Origin: Pratylenchus scribneri
Lineage: Eukaryota; Nematoda; Chromadorea; Rhabditida; Pratylenchidae
NCBI GenBank assembly: GCA_030063045.1
Contig: JAQSEB010000082.1
Span: 186,001 to 250,000 of the forward strand
Length of the DNA: 64,000 nucleotides
Direction of reading: 5' to 3'
Shown here: one piece after another, positions 27,644 through 41,000 of the stretch
How positions within the stretch are numbered: the first letter of the stretch is position 1
Layout: each line of letters opens with the position of its first letter
Position numbers and translations under genes: made by a program
The notes under the pieces: model-generated
Database searches by the model: none
Told to the model about the DNA's origin: nothing
Seen by the model: only the letters and a program-made list of their open reading frames with translations

Positions 27644-29086
27644 TCCGATGGAAAGAGCCTAAAAGATTGGGCAAATATTTTTTGGTAAAGTTGGAAACGA
27701 GCAACAAAAGGGAAGGAAAGGGGAGGGAAAAATGCGCAGAAAAAGGGCAGATTTTGAGGCGAGGAAATGCCAAGGATTGAGGCGAAGGATGGACGGCACA
27801 AAAAAGCGCCAGAGGATGGCCATTGCGCTGGAGGGCATTTTGTGTGCTGCATCCCACGGCCGGCCGAAACATGAGACTTTTGGCGCGGAAAAGGGTGGAG
27901 GGGGGGGTGGAAGGGGACAAAGTGGATTTCCTTTCAGATCCCCCCACATCCACATTTCGTCGCCGATGCCATCGTCCCTGTCAATGGGGCTTTCTTCAGC
28001 CCCTCTTAACGCGCCCATTAGCTGGAAAGAAGGGGCCTTGGCTCTCGGCTTTTAGAGGGTCGCCGCTGTGGACGAGAGGGAGGAGGCAAAAGCGGGGATG
28101 GCCAAAAGAGAAGGGAAAAAGGCTTTGCTCCTCTTCGCCTCATCAGCCAGTTCCCCTCGGCATTTCGTGTGCCCATTTCCCTCATTTAGTGCCACCCGCG
28201 GATGACGATGCAATGAGGAGGGCATTTGCTAAAAGGGAGAAGCGAGGTGAGCGCTCGAAAAGCTGGAAGGGAAAAGGAGTCCGGGTCGAGATGGGGACCG
28301 GGCGGAAGGAGGCGAAGAAGTCCTTCTTCCCCGTTTTGGAGTCTCGGCTTCGGCTCTTGGGTCGTCTACTTCTCCTCCCCTTCTAGGCCGCATAATCTTC
28401 TCCATGGCTGAATTTGTGCCATCGACTATCCCATCCTTTAGAAAGGGCATAATTCTTGGAGAAGAGGGTTCAATGAGGAGGAGAGGGGAAAGGGCCATTG
28501 AATGGAGGCCGAAAAAATTAACTCTTTTTTTCATTTTTGGTAAAGGACATTTCAGCACCAACAACTTAACTAGCCACATTCTTTTGGCCATATCTCAATA
28601 AGGAAGAAACCAATCCAGGAAGGCGATATGCCATTTGAAAGCTCGGAATGTCCTCTAAAATGTGGCTTAATTTAAATTTTATGTAATCCACCTTTAAAAA
28701 TGGTACTTGCCTTTGAGTGTGATTGGCCATAATTTTCTGATTATATGGGGAAAAACATTTATTTTGCAAATTATTTTAAATTTTAAAATAATAGAGAGCC
28801 ACTTTTTAGAGGACATTTAGGGCTTTCGAATGGTATATCGCCTTCCAGAATTGGTTTCTTCCTGGTTATGAAACGGCCAAAAAATGGAACACTTACTGAA
28901 ATATTCATTTTGTTTTTGATTCGCCCTTCCAACTATTTTGTGGCCATTGGCCTTTTTTCGGCTATGTTTTTGTCCGCCAAACAAAGATTTCAATTCCCCA
29001 TCGTCTTTATTGTGCCTTCCACTCCCCTCCCCTCCAATTCATTTCCATTCCATTCCCTCACAAAATTCCTTTGGTCCTTAATTGAG
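27644..29086. other. Upstream region of innexin and of the membrane-protein gene
   Basis: This region sits between head-to-head genes. GC-rich open frames at 27732-28400 lack splice support, so this may be promoter sequence, untranslated exon, or undetected 5' exons of either gene. Family A copy 7 is included. Confidence 0.4.
28575..28885. mobile_element. MITE family A, copy 7
   Basis: Inverted arms at 28575-28665 and 28795-28885. It lies just upstream of the first recognised exon of the 12-kb membrane-protein gene. Confidence 0.75.
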
Positions 29087-32000
29087 TTTCTTATTTGGCC
29101 TCGGCGCATTCTCCTCTGCCTTCTCTCCGGCGTGACGGCGAATATTCAAATCAATTCTTCGGCTGGCCCAACAAAACGGAGGAGAAACGTAATAAAATAA
29201 TTTTTTTTGGCCTCGCCGTCATCCTTCGCCGAATGTTTTGGAGGAGGGGAAAAACATGGCCAAGGGAAAGGGAAGGGGAAAAAGGGATGATGAGATCCAA
29301 TTTGGCCCACACAAAAGTCCATTGGGAATTTGGACAAGAAGAAGAAGATTATTGGTTTGGTAGATTAAAATGAATGAGGCACAATTTTTTGGGACACAAC
29401 ACAACTTTTTTTCCGAAACAAGACGTTTCTGTACCATCGATTGAGTACTTATGCCATTCTTTTGGCCATATCTCAACGAGGCAACTTTTAGGAAGCGATA
29501 TGCCTTTCAAAAGTCCTAAATGTCCTCTTAAAAGTGGCCATTCTATTTTTTTGGAAATTTCAAAAATTTGAAAAATAATCGGCTTTTCCTCCAACCAATC
29601 AGAAAAATCGGGTTTATTCCACTCAAAGACATGTAACTTTTTTAAAGGTCGACTTAAAAGAATTTAATATAAACGACTTTTTAGAGGAAACTTTGGGCTT
29701 TAGAATTTTATATCGCCTTCCAAAATTGGTTACTGCCTCATTGAGTTATGTGCCAAAAACAAATGGCCAAATAGTCAATCGGCGATACTCAATTCTTCCT
29801 CGATTTCCTTACCTTCTTCTCCTTGCTCAAATAGCCCTTTGGGGCACCCAATCTATGCTCGTGGTGCTGATGAAGATGCTGATGATGCCGAAGGCGAGGT
29901 GCCAAAAATGGAAAGCGTTCGCATTTTTTGAAGTGCTGCAAAAAAATATGATTTGGAAATTTATTATTATTTGGATCAATTCGAGGGCGGAAAGGAAAAT
30001 AGGCGAAATGGGCGGAGGTGAAATACACTTTTTTACTATAATGTTGGCCAATGGTAAATGAAAAAATGGGAATGTGAGAGGGGAATAAGGAAGAAGCCCT
30101 TGGAATGTGCGCCTTATTGAGTTTGGCCGTAAAGAAGGAGGAGGGCACACGGACAAATTGACGGCAATTGGAGGTGAAAAGGAATGTGGGACAAAATGGA
30201 TGGATGGATGGACACGGACAAAATGTGTCCAAACTGATTAGGCCAATGACAAATTGGAAAAAATGGAACAGAATTCGAAGTGAAGGGCCAAAATAATAAA
30301 AAAAATGGAGGTTAAATTGGAAATGACACCAAAAATGGATGAATGGATGCTGCGTCTTAAAAATGCCATCTTCTTTCCAATTCTCGTCAAAAATGCAAAA
30401 ATGAGGTCTGTGCCGATGCCGAAAGAAGAATCCGTTGAGAATGGCACACATTTTGCATTTTGTGTTGCCTCTTCGGCTTTTGGTCGGCCACCGTCGCTGC
30501 GCCTAATTGCGCCTTTGTTCGCCCTCCGGATGGATGGATTCATTTTTGGTGGCATTTTAAGGGGTGGGGCCGGAAGAGGCAATGCATGTGGGAATATGGC
30601 TGGGACTGGGGAGAATTGGAAGGAAAATTTTTGGTGGAGGATTTAAGCGAATTTTTGTCCGGACATTCATTTGTTTGGATGCGATGGGCCGAAAATAAGG
30701 CAAAGCGCAGGAAACAAAATTTTTTAGAAGGTTTTTAAGAGACTAAAGTGACTTTTTTGGATGGAAATGGCCAAAATGTTGTCCAATGAGGCATCCGGAG
30801 GGGTCGATTGGCTTCTTCCTCTGATTGAAATTGATCACTTCTTTCTTCCCTTCGGGGGGAAAGACCAAGGAACAAAAAAGGGGCCAAAAGGGCAAGAAGG
30901 GGAAAGGTGGCAATTGGTGGGAAAATGGGAGGGTAGAAAGGCAATGAGGGTGGGAAAATTGCAGAATTGCACAAAAGGGCAAAGTGGAGGGGAGGAAATA
31001 ATGACCATTTTCGAAGTTTTTGTTTTGGTAAAAGCCCTCAAATGGAAGGGAATAAATAAATCAATTTGGCAACAGAAGAAAATAGGGATGGATTTTGTCT
31101 ATGGCCAAATGTGAGGCAAAATGGCCGGTTGGCATTGGCAACGCCCGGCTGGCAGCAAAATATTAGACAGAGAGGAGGGGATTAAGGCAAACTGGAGGAA
31201 GGAGAAATGGACACTCGGATTGGCCGGAAAATTGACCATTACCTCAAAATTTTATGAATTTGAATGCTGCGCAAAATGCCTCAAATTTTATGCCCTTTTA
31301 TTTTTCCCTTCCTTTTTTGCCTCCATATTTTGGCCATTGCCCCCGAAGCTGGCCAAACAAGTGAATTTATATTTGCCCTTCATTTTCTGATTTGTTGCCG
31401 TTTAAATAACTTATCAAGAATGGGAACCAATTTTGATGATCTTTGTTATCCCCACATTAAAGAGCAGACTTTTGGCTATCCAATAGTATTATTTTATTTA
31501 AATTGGTTCAGAATTGAAGGAATTATGACCGAAAAACCACTGAAAATTTCGCAAATCTATAGTAAACGTCATTTTTAATGGTTTTTGGACAAAACTCCAT
31601 CAATTCAAAATAAAATGAATATTATTTGATAGGAAAAAGTCTACTCTTTAATTTGATACCAAAATAATCAAGATTAATTCAGTCCTTGATGAGTTACAGA
31701 AAATGGCAACAAATTGGCCCCGGGGCATATCATTCATTAAAATATCTCATTTTTGCAGTTAATTTTTCCACGCCTCCATCGGCGGAATTCATCGTTCAAT
31801 TTGGTATGTTTTTAATCATAAATTTGAATTTTAACCCAAAACTAAAGATTTGGCCCCACATTCCCATTTGTCCATTTCCCCTGAACAATTGGCCAATGGA
31901 TTGGAGCAAATTTGTGGGATTGCATTTGAGAGGGCAATGCAAAAACATTTATTCGGAGGAAATAATCAAAGAGGAATAGGAGGGTGGTCAATTGAAGGGG

Positions 32001-35000
32001 AGAAAATGCAGGAGAATAGAACCAAAACCAACAAAAACAACGAAATTGGGGCTGGGGCTTTCGATGGCCAGCCGACGGCACCGGCATTTCGGGTTCGGGT
32101 GAGTGCCCTCCCCCACTTTCTTTTTTTTTGTGTAGATGGGGTAATGTGGATTGTGGACTGTGCTAAAAATGTTTTGAATAAGAAAAAAATATAAAATTGG
32201 AGGTAAAAAATACAAATTTTTTTGGGAAAAACATAAATGTTTTGGGGCAAAAGCACAAATGTTTATGGGGCAAAAACACAAATTGTTTTGGGGCAAAAAC
32301 ACAAATGTTTATGAGGCAAAACCACAAATTGTTTTGGGGCAAAACACAAATTGTTTTGGGGCAAAAATAAAAATTGTTTGGGGAAAAAACACAAAATGTT
32401 TTGGGGCAAAAACACAAATTGTTTTGGGGCAAAAACACAAATGTTTATGGGGCAAAAACACAAATTGTTTTGGGGCAAAAACACAAATGTTTATGGGGCA
32501 AAAACACAAATTGTTTGGGGCAAAAACACAAATTGTTTTAGGGCAAAAACATAAATTGTTTGGGGCAAAAACACAAATTGTTTGGGGCAAAATGTTTTGG
32601 GGCAAAAACACAAAATGTTTGGGGCAAAAACACAAAATGTTTGGGGCAAAAACACAAAATGTTTGGGGCAAAATGTTTTGAGGCAAAAACACAAAATGTT
32701 TGGGGCAAAAACACAAAATGTTTGGGGCAAAAACACAAAATGTTTGGGGCAAAATGTTTTGGGGCAAAAACATAAAATGTTTGGGGCAAAAACACAAATT
32801 GTTTTGGGGCAAAACACAAATTGTTTTGGTGCAAAAACATAAATTGTTTGGGGCAAAAACACAAATTGTTTGGGGCAAAAACACAAAATGTTTGGGGCAA
32901 AAGCACAAAATGTTTGGGGCAAAATGTTTTGGGGCAAAAAAATAAATTGTTTGGGGCAAAAACACAAATTGTTTGGAGCAAAAACACAAATTGTTTTGGG
33001 GCAAAAACATAAATTGTTTGGAGGCAAAAATACAAATGTTTTAATACAAATATTTTGAAAAATGAAGAAAACACAAATGTTTTTATGAAAAAAATACAAA
33101 TTGTTTTGAAATGCAAATTGGAATTGGAACGAGTTGGGAATGCCCTCCCCGCTTAAAAATGGTAAAATTGGGAATTGGGTGGAGAATGAGGAGGCCAATT
33201 GGGGCAAATGGGGGACACGCACATACACAAATGGATTTTGCTTGGAGGGAGGAAAGAATGGACCGAAACAAAGGGGCAAAATTGAGGAATAGCCATCCCA
33301 GAGGGAGGAGGGCACAAATGCCGTCGTCGGGAATACATAGTGAAAAAATATATAGTAATGGGGAGGATGCCGGGAATGGGCCAGACATTGAATTGGGAGA
33401 AGGGTTGCCTCAAAGAGGGCTTGGCCCAAATATGCGGGAAGGGAAGAAGGGAAGGGATTTGGAGGGGAGGCATATTGGCCACAAAAAGTGGGAAAGAAAG
33501 GACACAACGTAAAGAGTTGCCCCTCTGGAAAGGGGGGAATATAGGTGGAAGGGGACATTGCGTGCAATGTGCCCTCTATTCCCGTGTATATATTAGGCCA
33601 ACATTTGATGGGAAATGGGGAGGGGAAGGGGCAAAAGCACATTGCATAGCAATTTGGGGGCAAAAATGTGAAAATTTAAAAAGGTGGCGGATTTTTGACG
33701 ATTCAAATACTGCCATTTCAAACCTAAACCATTCTATAGGCCATAGCTCAACGATGCAATATTATTGCGGGAGAGGTGGACATGGGAGGGAAGGGGCGAT
33801 GAATTGATTCAAATTTTCTTCCAATTTCAATTTCGCGCATAGATTATTGGCATTCATCCTGGCTCTACCATTCGTCCATTTGCCCGCCTACAATTTGTTG
33901 TATTCCTTCACCATAATGATCAAGAGGATCGGCCTATACCTGCCCAGGTCAATTCCCAAATTTTCAAAAAACAGATTTCACTACCATCAATTCAGTACCC
34001 TAGGCGGTTCTTTTGGCCAAACTCAACAAGAAAATAACCAATTTTGGAAAACGATATACCATTCGAAAGCGCTAAATAACCTCTAAAAAGTGGCTAAATT
34101 ACTCTTTTGAAAATATAAAGTAATTTGTAAAATAAATCGCTTTCCCTCACTCAACCTGTAATTTCGAATATATTATTTTAAAAGGCATGAAAATTTTTGT
34201 AATGCTAGGAATTAATAAAATTTAATAAAGCCACTTTATAGAGAACATTCAGAGCTTTCAAATGGCATATCGCTTTCCTGGATTGGTTTATTCCTTATTG
34301 AGATATAGCCAAAATTGTTGCAGGCACTGAAATGGCCATGATCCTTCCTTAACCGTCCCCTATCACCCAACTTATTCTATAATCTTCTTATATTTTTAAA
34401 GGCAATTGTCCGCGACATTTCCCTCCTTTCCCTTGCCGAATTGTCTGCAATCTTACGTATTCCCGTCCTGCGAATTGGTGGTCAGTTTTTAATGGCAAAA
34501 AAAGATGGATTAGAGGAAGTTTATTTTTTTTATCACGTTTCAATTTAAAGGAGGGGAATGTGAACTCGGCTATGGCCAATAAATAAACTTCCCTTTTTTC
34601 TTCCCCTTTTCATTCCAACGAACAAATGTGAAAAAAAGCAGACCTCATCAAAAGGGAAAAAAAAACATTAAAAGAATGAAAGAAGAGGGGGGAAGGGGGA
34701 GAAGAACAATTGGGAAAATTGAAAAGGAAAATGGGGGAAAAGGGGAAGAATGGCAATTTTTTAATAGAAGAGGAAATAAATATAAAGAACAAGGCAAATT
34801 TTTAGTAGAAGAATAATAAGAGGGATAAGGGGTATTAATGTAATGGGGTAGAGGGCAATTCAGATTATACATCGGCTTTTAGCTCATAGCTCAATGAGGC
34901 GATAGCCAATTTGGGAAGGGAATATATCATTGGAAAGCCAAAAGTGTCCACTAAAAAGTGGCCTATTTTAATTATATGAAATCGGCCTTTTAAAAATAGT

Positions 35001-38000
35001 TAAATGTCTTTGAGTATAATAAACCCGAATTTTCTGATTGAATGAGGAAAAGCCGCATATTTAACAAAATGTTTCAACTTTTACAAAAATTAGTTAGACC
35101 ACCTATTAGAGGACATTTAGGGCTTTCGAATGACATATCGTCTTCCAAAATTGGTTGCTTCTTTGTTAAATTACAGCCTTAAATTTGGCATGCAATTGTA
35201 TTAAAAATAGGACGAAGAGAGGAATGAGGACTCCTTGCGGCTATAAATGGGAATAAGAGAGAATACGATATCTCATATGAAATATGATCGAGGGAACTCT
35301 AATTTTCCCAGCAGCATTTTGTGATAGTTCTCCTTTTCTTTCTTTTCTCTTTTCCCTCTGTTTACAGTAATATAAATCCTGAGTGAGGGCACAATCAAAA
35401 ATTGTTCTAGGCCAATTCTAAAAATTCAAATAACTCATCTAAAATGAAACCATTTTTGACAATTTTAGTATCATTTTATAGAGCAAATAATTATCTATTT
35501 AACTATATTAAAAAGGCTTCATTTAATTATTAATTTTTCCAGTAAATTTGGAATTCCTTTTTAAGTCCATTTTGTTCAAACTTCAATAAGAAATTTTGGC
35601 CATTTCTCAACATCGAATAAACCAATCTAAGAAAGTGATATGTTGCTCGGAAGCCCTAAATCTCCTCTAAAAATAGTTCATTAGTTTTTATGAATTTAAC
35701 TTAACAAAAAATTTGCCTATCATTGAGAGTTAATAAATCCAAATTTTTCTGATCGAATGGAAGAAAAGTAATTTATTTACAAAAGCTTTTAATTTTTCAA
35801 AAAATTATTATAATCCACTTTTTAAAGGGCATTTAGGGCTTTCAAATGGTATATGTCCTTCCAAAATTTATTGATTCCTTGTAGAGCTATGGGCCAAAAA
35901 CCGAAGCAAATTCATATTAATCAGCTGTAATTAATTGAGGGAGTGAATTAATGTTGAAAAGCCACCAATTTAATCTACCAAAAATTCTTATCCAAAACAG
36001 CCTTTGCCCAAATGGAAATGGCCGATCAGCAGGCACAATGGTGGCACATTGGTTTGGCGTTTAGCCCAACCAAAAAATTAAAAAAATAAAATTTGTAGCA
36101 TTGATCGCCACTGGTGGCATTTTGGTGATTGGATGCGGATGGGCCATTCTCTTTTGTTGGATGAATTTGTGCGTTCGGAGAGTGGAAATGGTCGAGGCTG
36201 GCAACAAAAATGGCCAAACACCCAAACAAATTGAAGAAGGGATGAAAAGGAGGAGGAAGAAGAAGAAAGGGCAAAAGGAAGAGGAAGAAGGCCAAAATGG
36301 AAAAGGAGAAGGCGAAGAAGGAGGAGGAGAAGAAGGGTGAGTATTGGAATAAATGGAAGGGGGATTGGCCAATTTGTGGGGGCCCCACCACATCCGGTGG
36401 CTGGCCAATTATCTTCCAAAAAATGCGCACAAATACAAATATGTTCCCCACTTTTAATTTGCTTCAAATTTCAACATAATTTTCAATTTTTACCAATTTG
36501 GAATGAACCAAATTAGGCAAAAGGATCAGATTTTCCTGTGCCATTCTCATATTCAACAAACAAAAATGTGTAAAAAAATACAGAAAAAATATTGGAGGGA
36601 AGAAAAAATGTCTGAAAAATATTTTTGTTGGTGAACATTCCATTTTCGAGGGTGGCTAATTGCCTACTAATTGTAAACAACAATAAATTAAAATTAGGCA
36701 TAGAGTAATATAAATTAAATCGGATAAGGAAATTAAATCAAATGGTAAATATTTCCCTTTAATCCTATCCCTCTTTGAAACAGGACGATTGGAATGCATC
36801 AGTGCCATTTTTTTGACACAGCTCAATAAGGGAACAACCATTTTAGAAAGCCGATATATCATTTTAAAGTCCTAAATGTACCTTAAAAAGTGGCACATTT
36901 ATTTTCGTAAAAAATAATTAAGTTTATTGAAAAAAACAGCTTTTTCTTCACTTTATCAGAAAATTTGGGCTTATTACATTCAAAGGCATAAAACTTTTTG
37001 TTAAGGTGAAATTTAAAAAAATATAAAATGGCCACTTTTTAGAAGACACTTTGGGCTTTCAAATGATATATCGCTTTCTCAGATTGGCTATTTCCTCCCT
37101 GACTGAGCTATGGCTAAAAAAATATCCAGAGTTTTAAAAAATGAAACCATTTTAGAGGTCATAAAAATTAAGGAGCGAGTCGGATATGTAGCGTAGCTGA
37201 TTGGTTAAAGTGCTTGTTTTGTGAGGATGGGTAGTGCGGGTTCGATTCCCATGGGAGGCAAATGATTTTTTAACATTCAAATTCAATTTTTTGCTGTAAC
37301 TAATAAATATTACCAAGCTTCCGAAAATCCTCCAATTTATTGCCCATTCCGCCCATTTGCCCCTCCCTATATACCCCTGGAGGGAAAACTTGCCGCTGCT
37401 CCACCGCGCATTAGTACACTCCTCCAACTGGTGGGTTGGTGGATGTTGGTGGCCGGCCCCACAGTTCCATTTTGGGTTTGGCCAAATCAACGGCAATTGG
37501 CAAAGATGGCATTTTATTTGGCCGTTTTCAGGGCACAAAATGTGATCAAACGAATTGGAGGCAGCAAATTATTGAGGCCAAGGGGAAGTGGAAGATGGAG
37601 GCGGAAAAGTAGGCCAATTGGGAAAAGGGCGACGATGTCAGCGAAGAGGCCAAGCACTGAAGGAGCAGAAAAAGGTGAGGTTATGCTGAAAATTGAAAGG
37701 GAAATGTTTTGGGGAAAAGTACTGGCCAAAATGGGGGAAAAGCCCTCTTTGGAGGGGGAAATGGAGGAGTGGGCGAATGAGGCGGAAAATGCCGTGGCCA
37801 AAAGCAGACTGGGACGAAGTGGAATGCGACCAATTCATCCGAATTTTTTGGGGGTGGGGAAAATGAACTTGGTGAAGGCGGAATGTGGAATGGAAGACGG
37901 AATATATTGGCACTTGGAGGGCACACAAAAGGCCCCAAGGGACGTGGGAATTGGCCAATTTGTGCGTGGGGGGCAATGGCAAATTGGAGGAGTTGGCATT

Positions 38001-41000
38001 TTGAATTGGGGTGGGGTTCAATCATTCAATTTGGGTTCATCATTTTGAATATTGGCACAATTCCGGGAGCCAAAATAGGACAAAATATAAATTTTTTATT
38101 ACGGGGGTGATTGTTCGGGTTATGGAATATAGAGTGCCGTGGATTGATTACTCGTGTATTTTTTGGCCATATCTCAACGAGGCTTTAGCCAATTTGGGAA
38201 GGCGACATATCATTTGAAAGCCCAAAGTTCCCTTTGAAAAGTGGCCTCTTTAAATTTTATGAATTTCAATTTTACGAAAAGTTACATGTCTTTGATCATA
38301 AATAAACCACAATTTCTGATTGATTGGGAAAAAGTCGCCTTTTCTACAAATTTTTATAAATTTTCGAAAAATTATTTAAGCCACTTTTTAGAGGAGATTT
38401 AAGGCTTTTGAATGGCATATCGCCTCCAAAAATTGGTTACTTCCATATAGAACAATGGCCAAAAGAATGGGCTGTATTGAATTGGCGATACTCAATTTTT
38501 CTGTTTCGTATTTTTGTGGGGTTTTCGGACAAAATGTGTATATTTTTGTGAGGTGATCGATCGACTTGGAGGCCATCCATCCATTTTGGCCACCATTTTG
38601 GCCCGGGGGATCACATTGGTCCTCTCTGTTGCTGATGTCTGGATTTGGGGGAATTCGATCCATCGCCCCCGGGGCTTTTTGGCCTCCAGCAAAATCAGTG
38701 AGATGAGAAACAATCCCTCAAAGGGTTAAAGGGGGAGAACGGCCAAAACAAAACAACATTTGTTAGCCTTTTTGCCGTAGGTCATAGGAAAAGGGGAAGG
38801 GGCAAAAAGACACAACTGATGTTGGGTGCCATCGCCCCGCCTTTCTTCCTTCCTTTCTCTTTTTGACTTTACAACAACGCAAAAATTGGTCGCAAAATAT
38901 TTGTTTGGTACGGATAGGGATGAGTAGGATTTGATGCCATCAATTTACACTGCCAAACATGCCAATTATCATTTAGAGGGAATAGTGAGCGCGCGAAATT
39001 CGATGCCAATTTGACGCCACTTTTCCTCTCGGGAGCGGATTTGAATGCCACAATTTTTCACTCATTTTTTGGATTGTAAAAATGGTACATTTGACCAAGC
39101 CTAACAGATCGTTCTTTTGTTCACAACTCAACAAGGAATCAACCAATTTGAGGAGGCGATATGTCATTCGAAAGCCCTAAATGTCCACTTAAAAGTGGCT
39201 TTTCTAATTGTTTTGAAAAATAAAACATTTTAGAAAATAAGTTGCTTTACCTCCATTCAATTAAAAATTTGGGTTCATTACATTCAAAGGCATGAAACTT
39301 TTTTGTAAAGTTGAAATTCATAAAATTAAAAAAGCCACTTTTTAGAAGAAACTTTAAGCTTTCAAATGGCATATCGCCTTCCTAAATTGGTTATTGCCTC
39401 GCTGAGATATAAGCTAAAATAATGGCCATGACATGTATTGATCTTTTACTTTGAAATATGTAAATTCCTTCAAATTTTCTAAAATGTTTTGACTCCAATT
39501 CTTCTTACTGTGGCCAATATATGATGAAGGGAAAAGAAGGCAAAATTTTGGAAGTTTGGCCCTATAAGTTTTGTCGGATTAAAAATTGGGGTGGCTGAAG
39601 GGCGAAGGCGAAGGCGACGAGTAATGCCCCCAGGGGAAAAGGGCAAAGACAAGAGAGGGGATGGACCATGGTCAATTGGAAAATTGGAGGAGGGGGAATG
39701 AGGGGAAATGACATCTTGGGGTGGGAGGGGTAGTACTTGGCCTGGATGAGGGAAACAAGTTCCAAATAATATAAAATTGTCCAGCACTTTGTGGGTTTTA
39801 ATAATCAACCAACCATCTCCTCCATAAGTGGACTTTGAGGGGAAATCAATGGACATAGGCAGCAGCTGACCACACTCAAAAAGGCGCAAAATTGGCATAA
39901 TTCCATTGAAAATTGGATAAACCAGGGTAAAATGTACAAATTGGAACGGCTCCGGAACCCGAAGGAGAAACAGAGGGGAAAAGTAACAGAGGGCAAATCC
40001 TCCTCCTCCTTTTTTTGTTTTGGGATGAGGCCCTCGGGGGACCATTGGCAAAATGCCGTGTAAAAAATCGAAGAGGGAGAATTGTTGGACGGCGGAGGGA
40101 TTCGCCCAATTAGAGGATTGGGGGCCAAATGCCATTGGCAGCCATTATATAAAAAATTGGATGGGATAAATGGGGGGAAAGGGAAATGGGGACAATGCGG
40201 AAATGGCCAAGAATGGGGATGGGGAGGACATGCAAAGGAAATGGGGCCGAAGGGGAAATGACCGCCAAAAGTAATTGGGCCATAAATCATTGGAAGAGGG
40301 GCAGAATGGGGGGGGGGGGGGGGAAATGAAAATGAAATGAAAAATGGCACACGGCCAAAAAGGGAATTAAAACAAATAAATAAAAAGGGAATATTTAATT
40401 TGCCGAAATACCCATTGAAAATGGCGAAAAGAGTACTAAAATAATTATAATGGTTTAAGGAGAGTTTATCCTCCATTCCTAAACCATATACCCAAAAATG
40501 GATAGAGCTGGTCAAAAGAGGCATTGAATGGTATATAATTTGTTATGATTTGGTCAGCAATTAAAGGGTATTAAACGGTTTAAACCCAATTTTGGTTTGG
40601 TCAGCAATTAAAGGGTATTAAACGGTTTAAACCTATTTTGGTTTAATGGTTCAAATTAATTAAACCCAAACCAAAATATAATCAAATAATATGGCATGAC
40701 GAGATCGATCAATTGAGTATAAGTTTGGAGGTTTTAAGATAAATCATTGAACCGTTTTGGTCCATTTTATGGGTTTGGAATAAAAACATTGATACGCTAT
40801 TATCTAATCTTTTGGCAAATTAAATAGTTTTCAATTTTATTAATTATTATTTTTCCTGTAGTTGTTGAAATGGGCGGATTCGCCGATGGACAAAATGAGG
40901 AGAAGGAGAAGGCAGCCAATTTCCAACAAAAAGTAAAACAAAATGATGGCCAACAAAATGACCAACAAAATTATGAATCGGATGGAAAATTGGCCACCTC

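Noticed and set aside
29789..30582. Minus-strand ORFs of 114-220 codons
   Set aside because: Composition is Phe/His/Ile rich from AT-biased noncoding DNA, frames compete, and no splice-consistent model could be built.
32259..33663. Long ORFs, up to 390 codons, over minisatellite 2
   Set aside because: Same artefact as minisatellite 1; the array lies in an intron of a better-supported gene.
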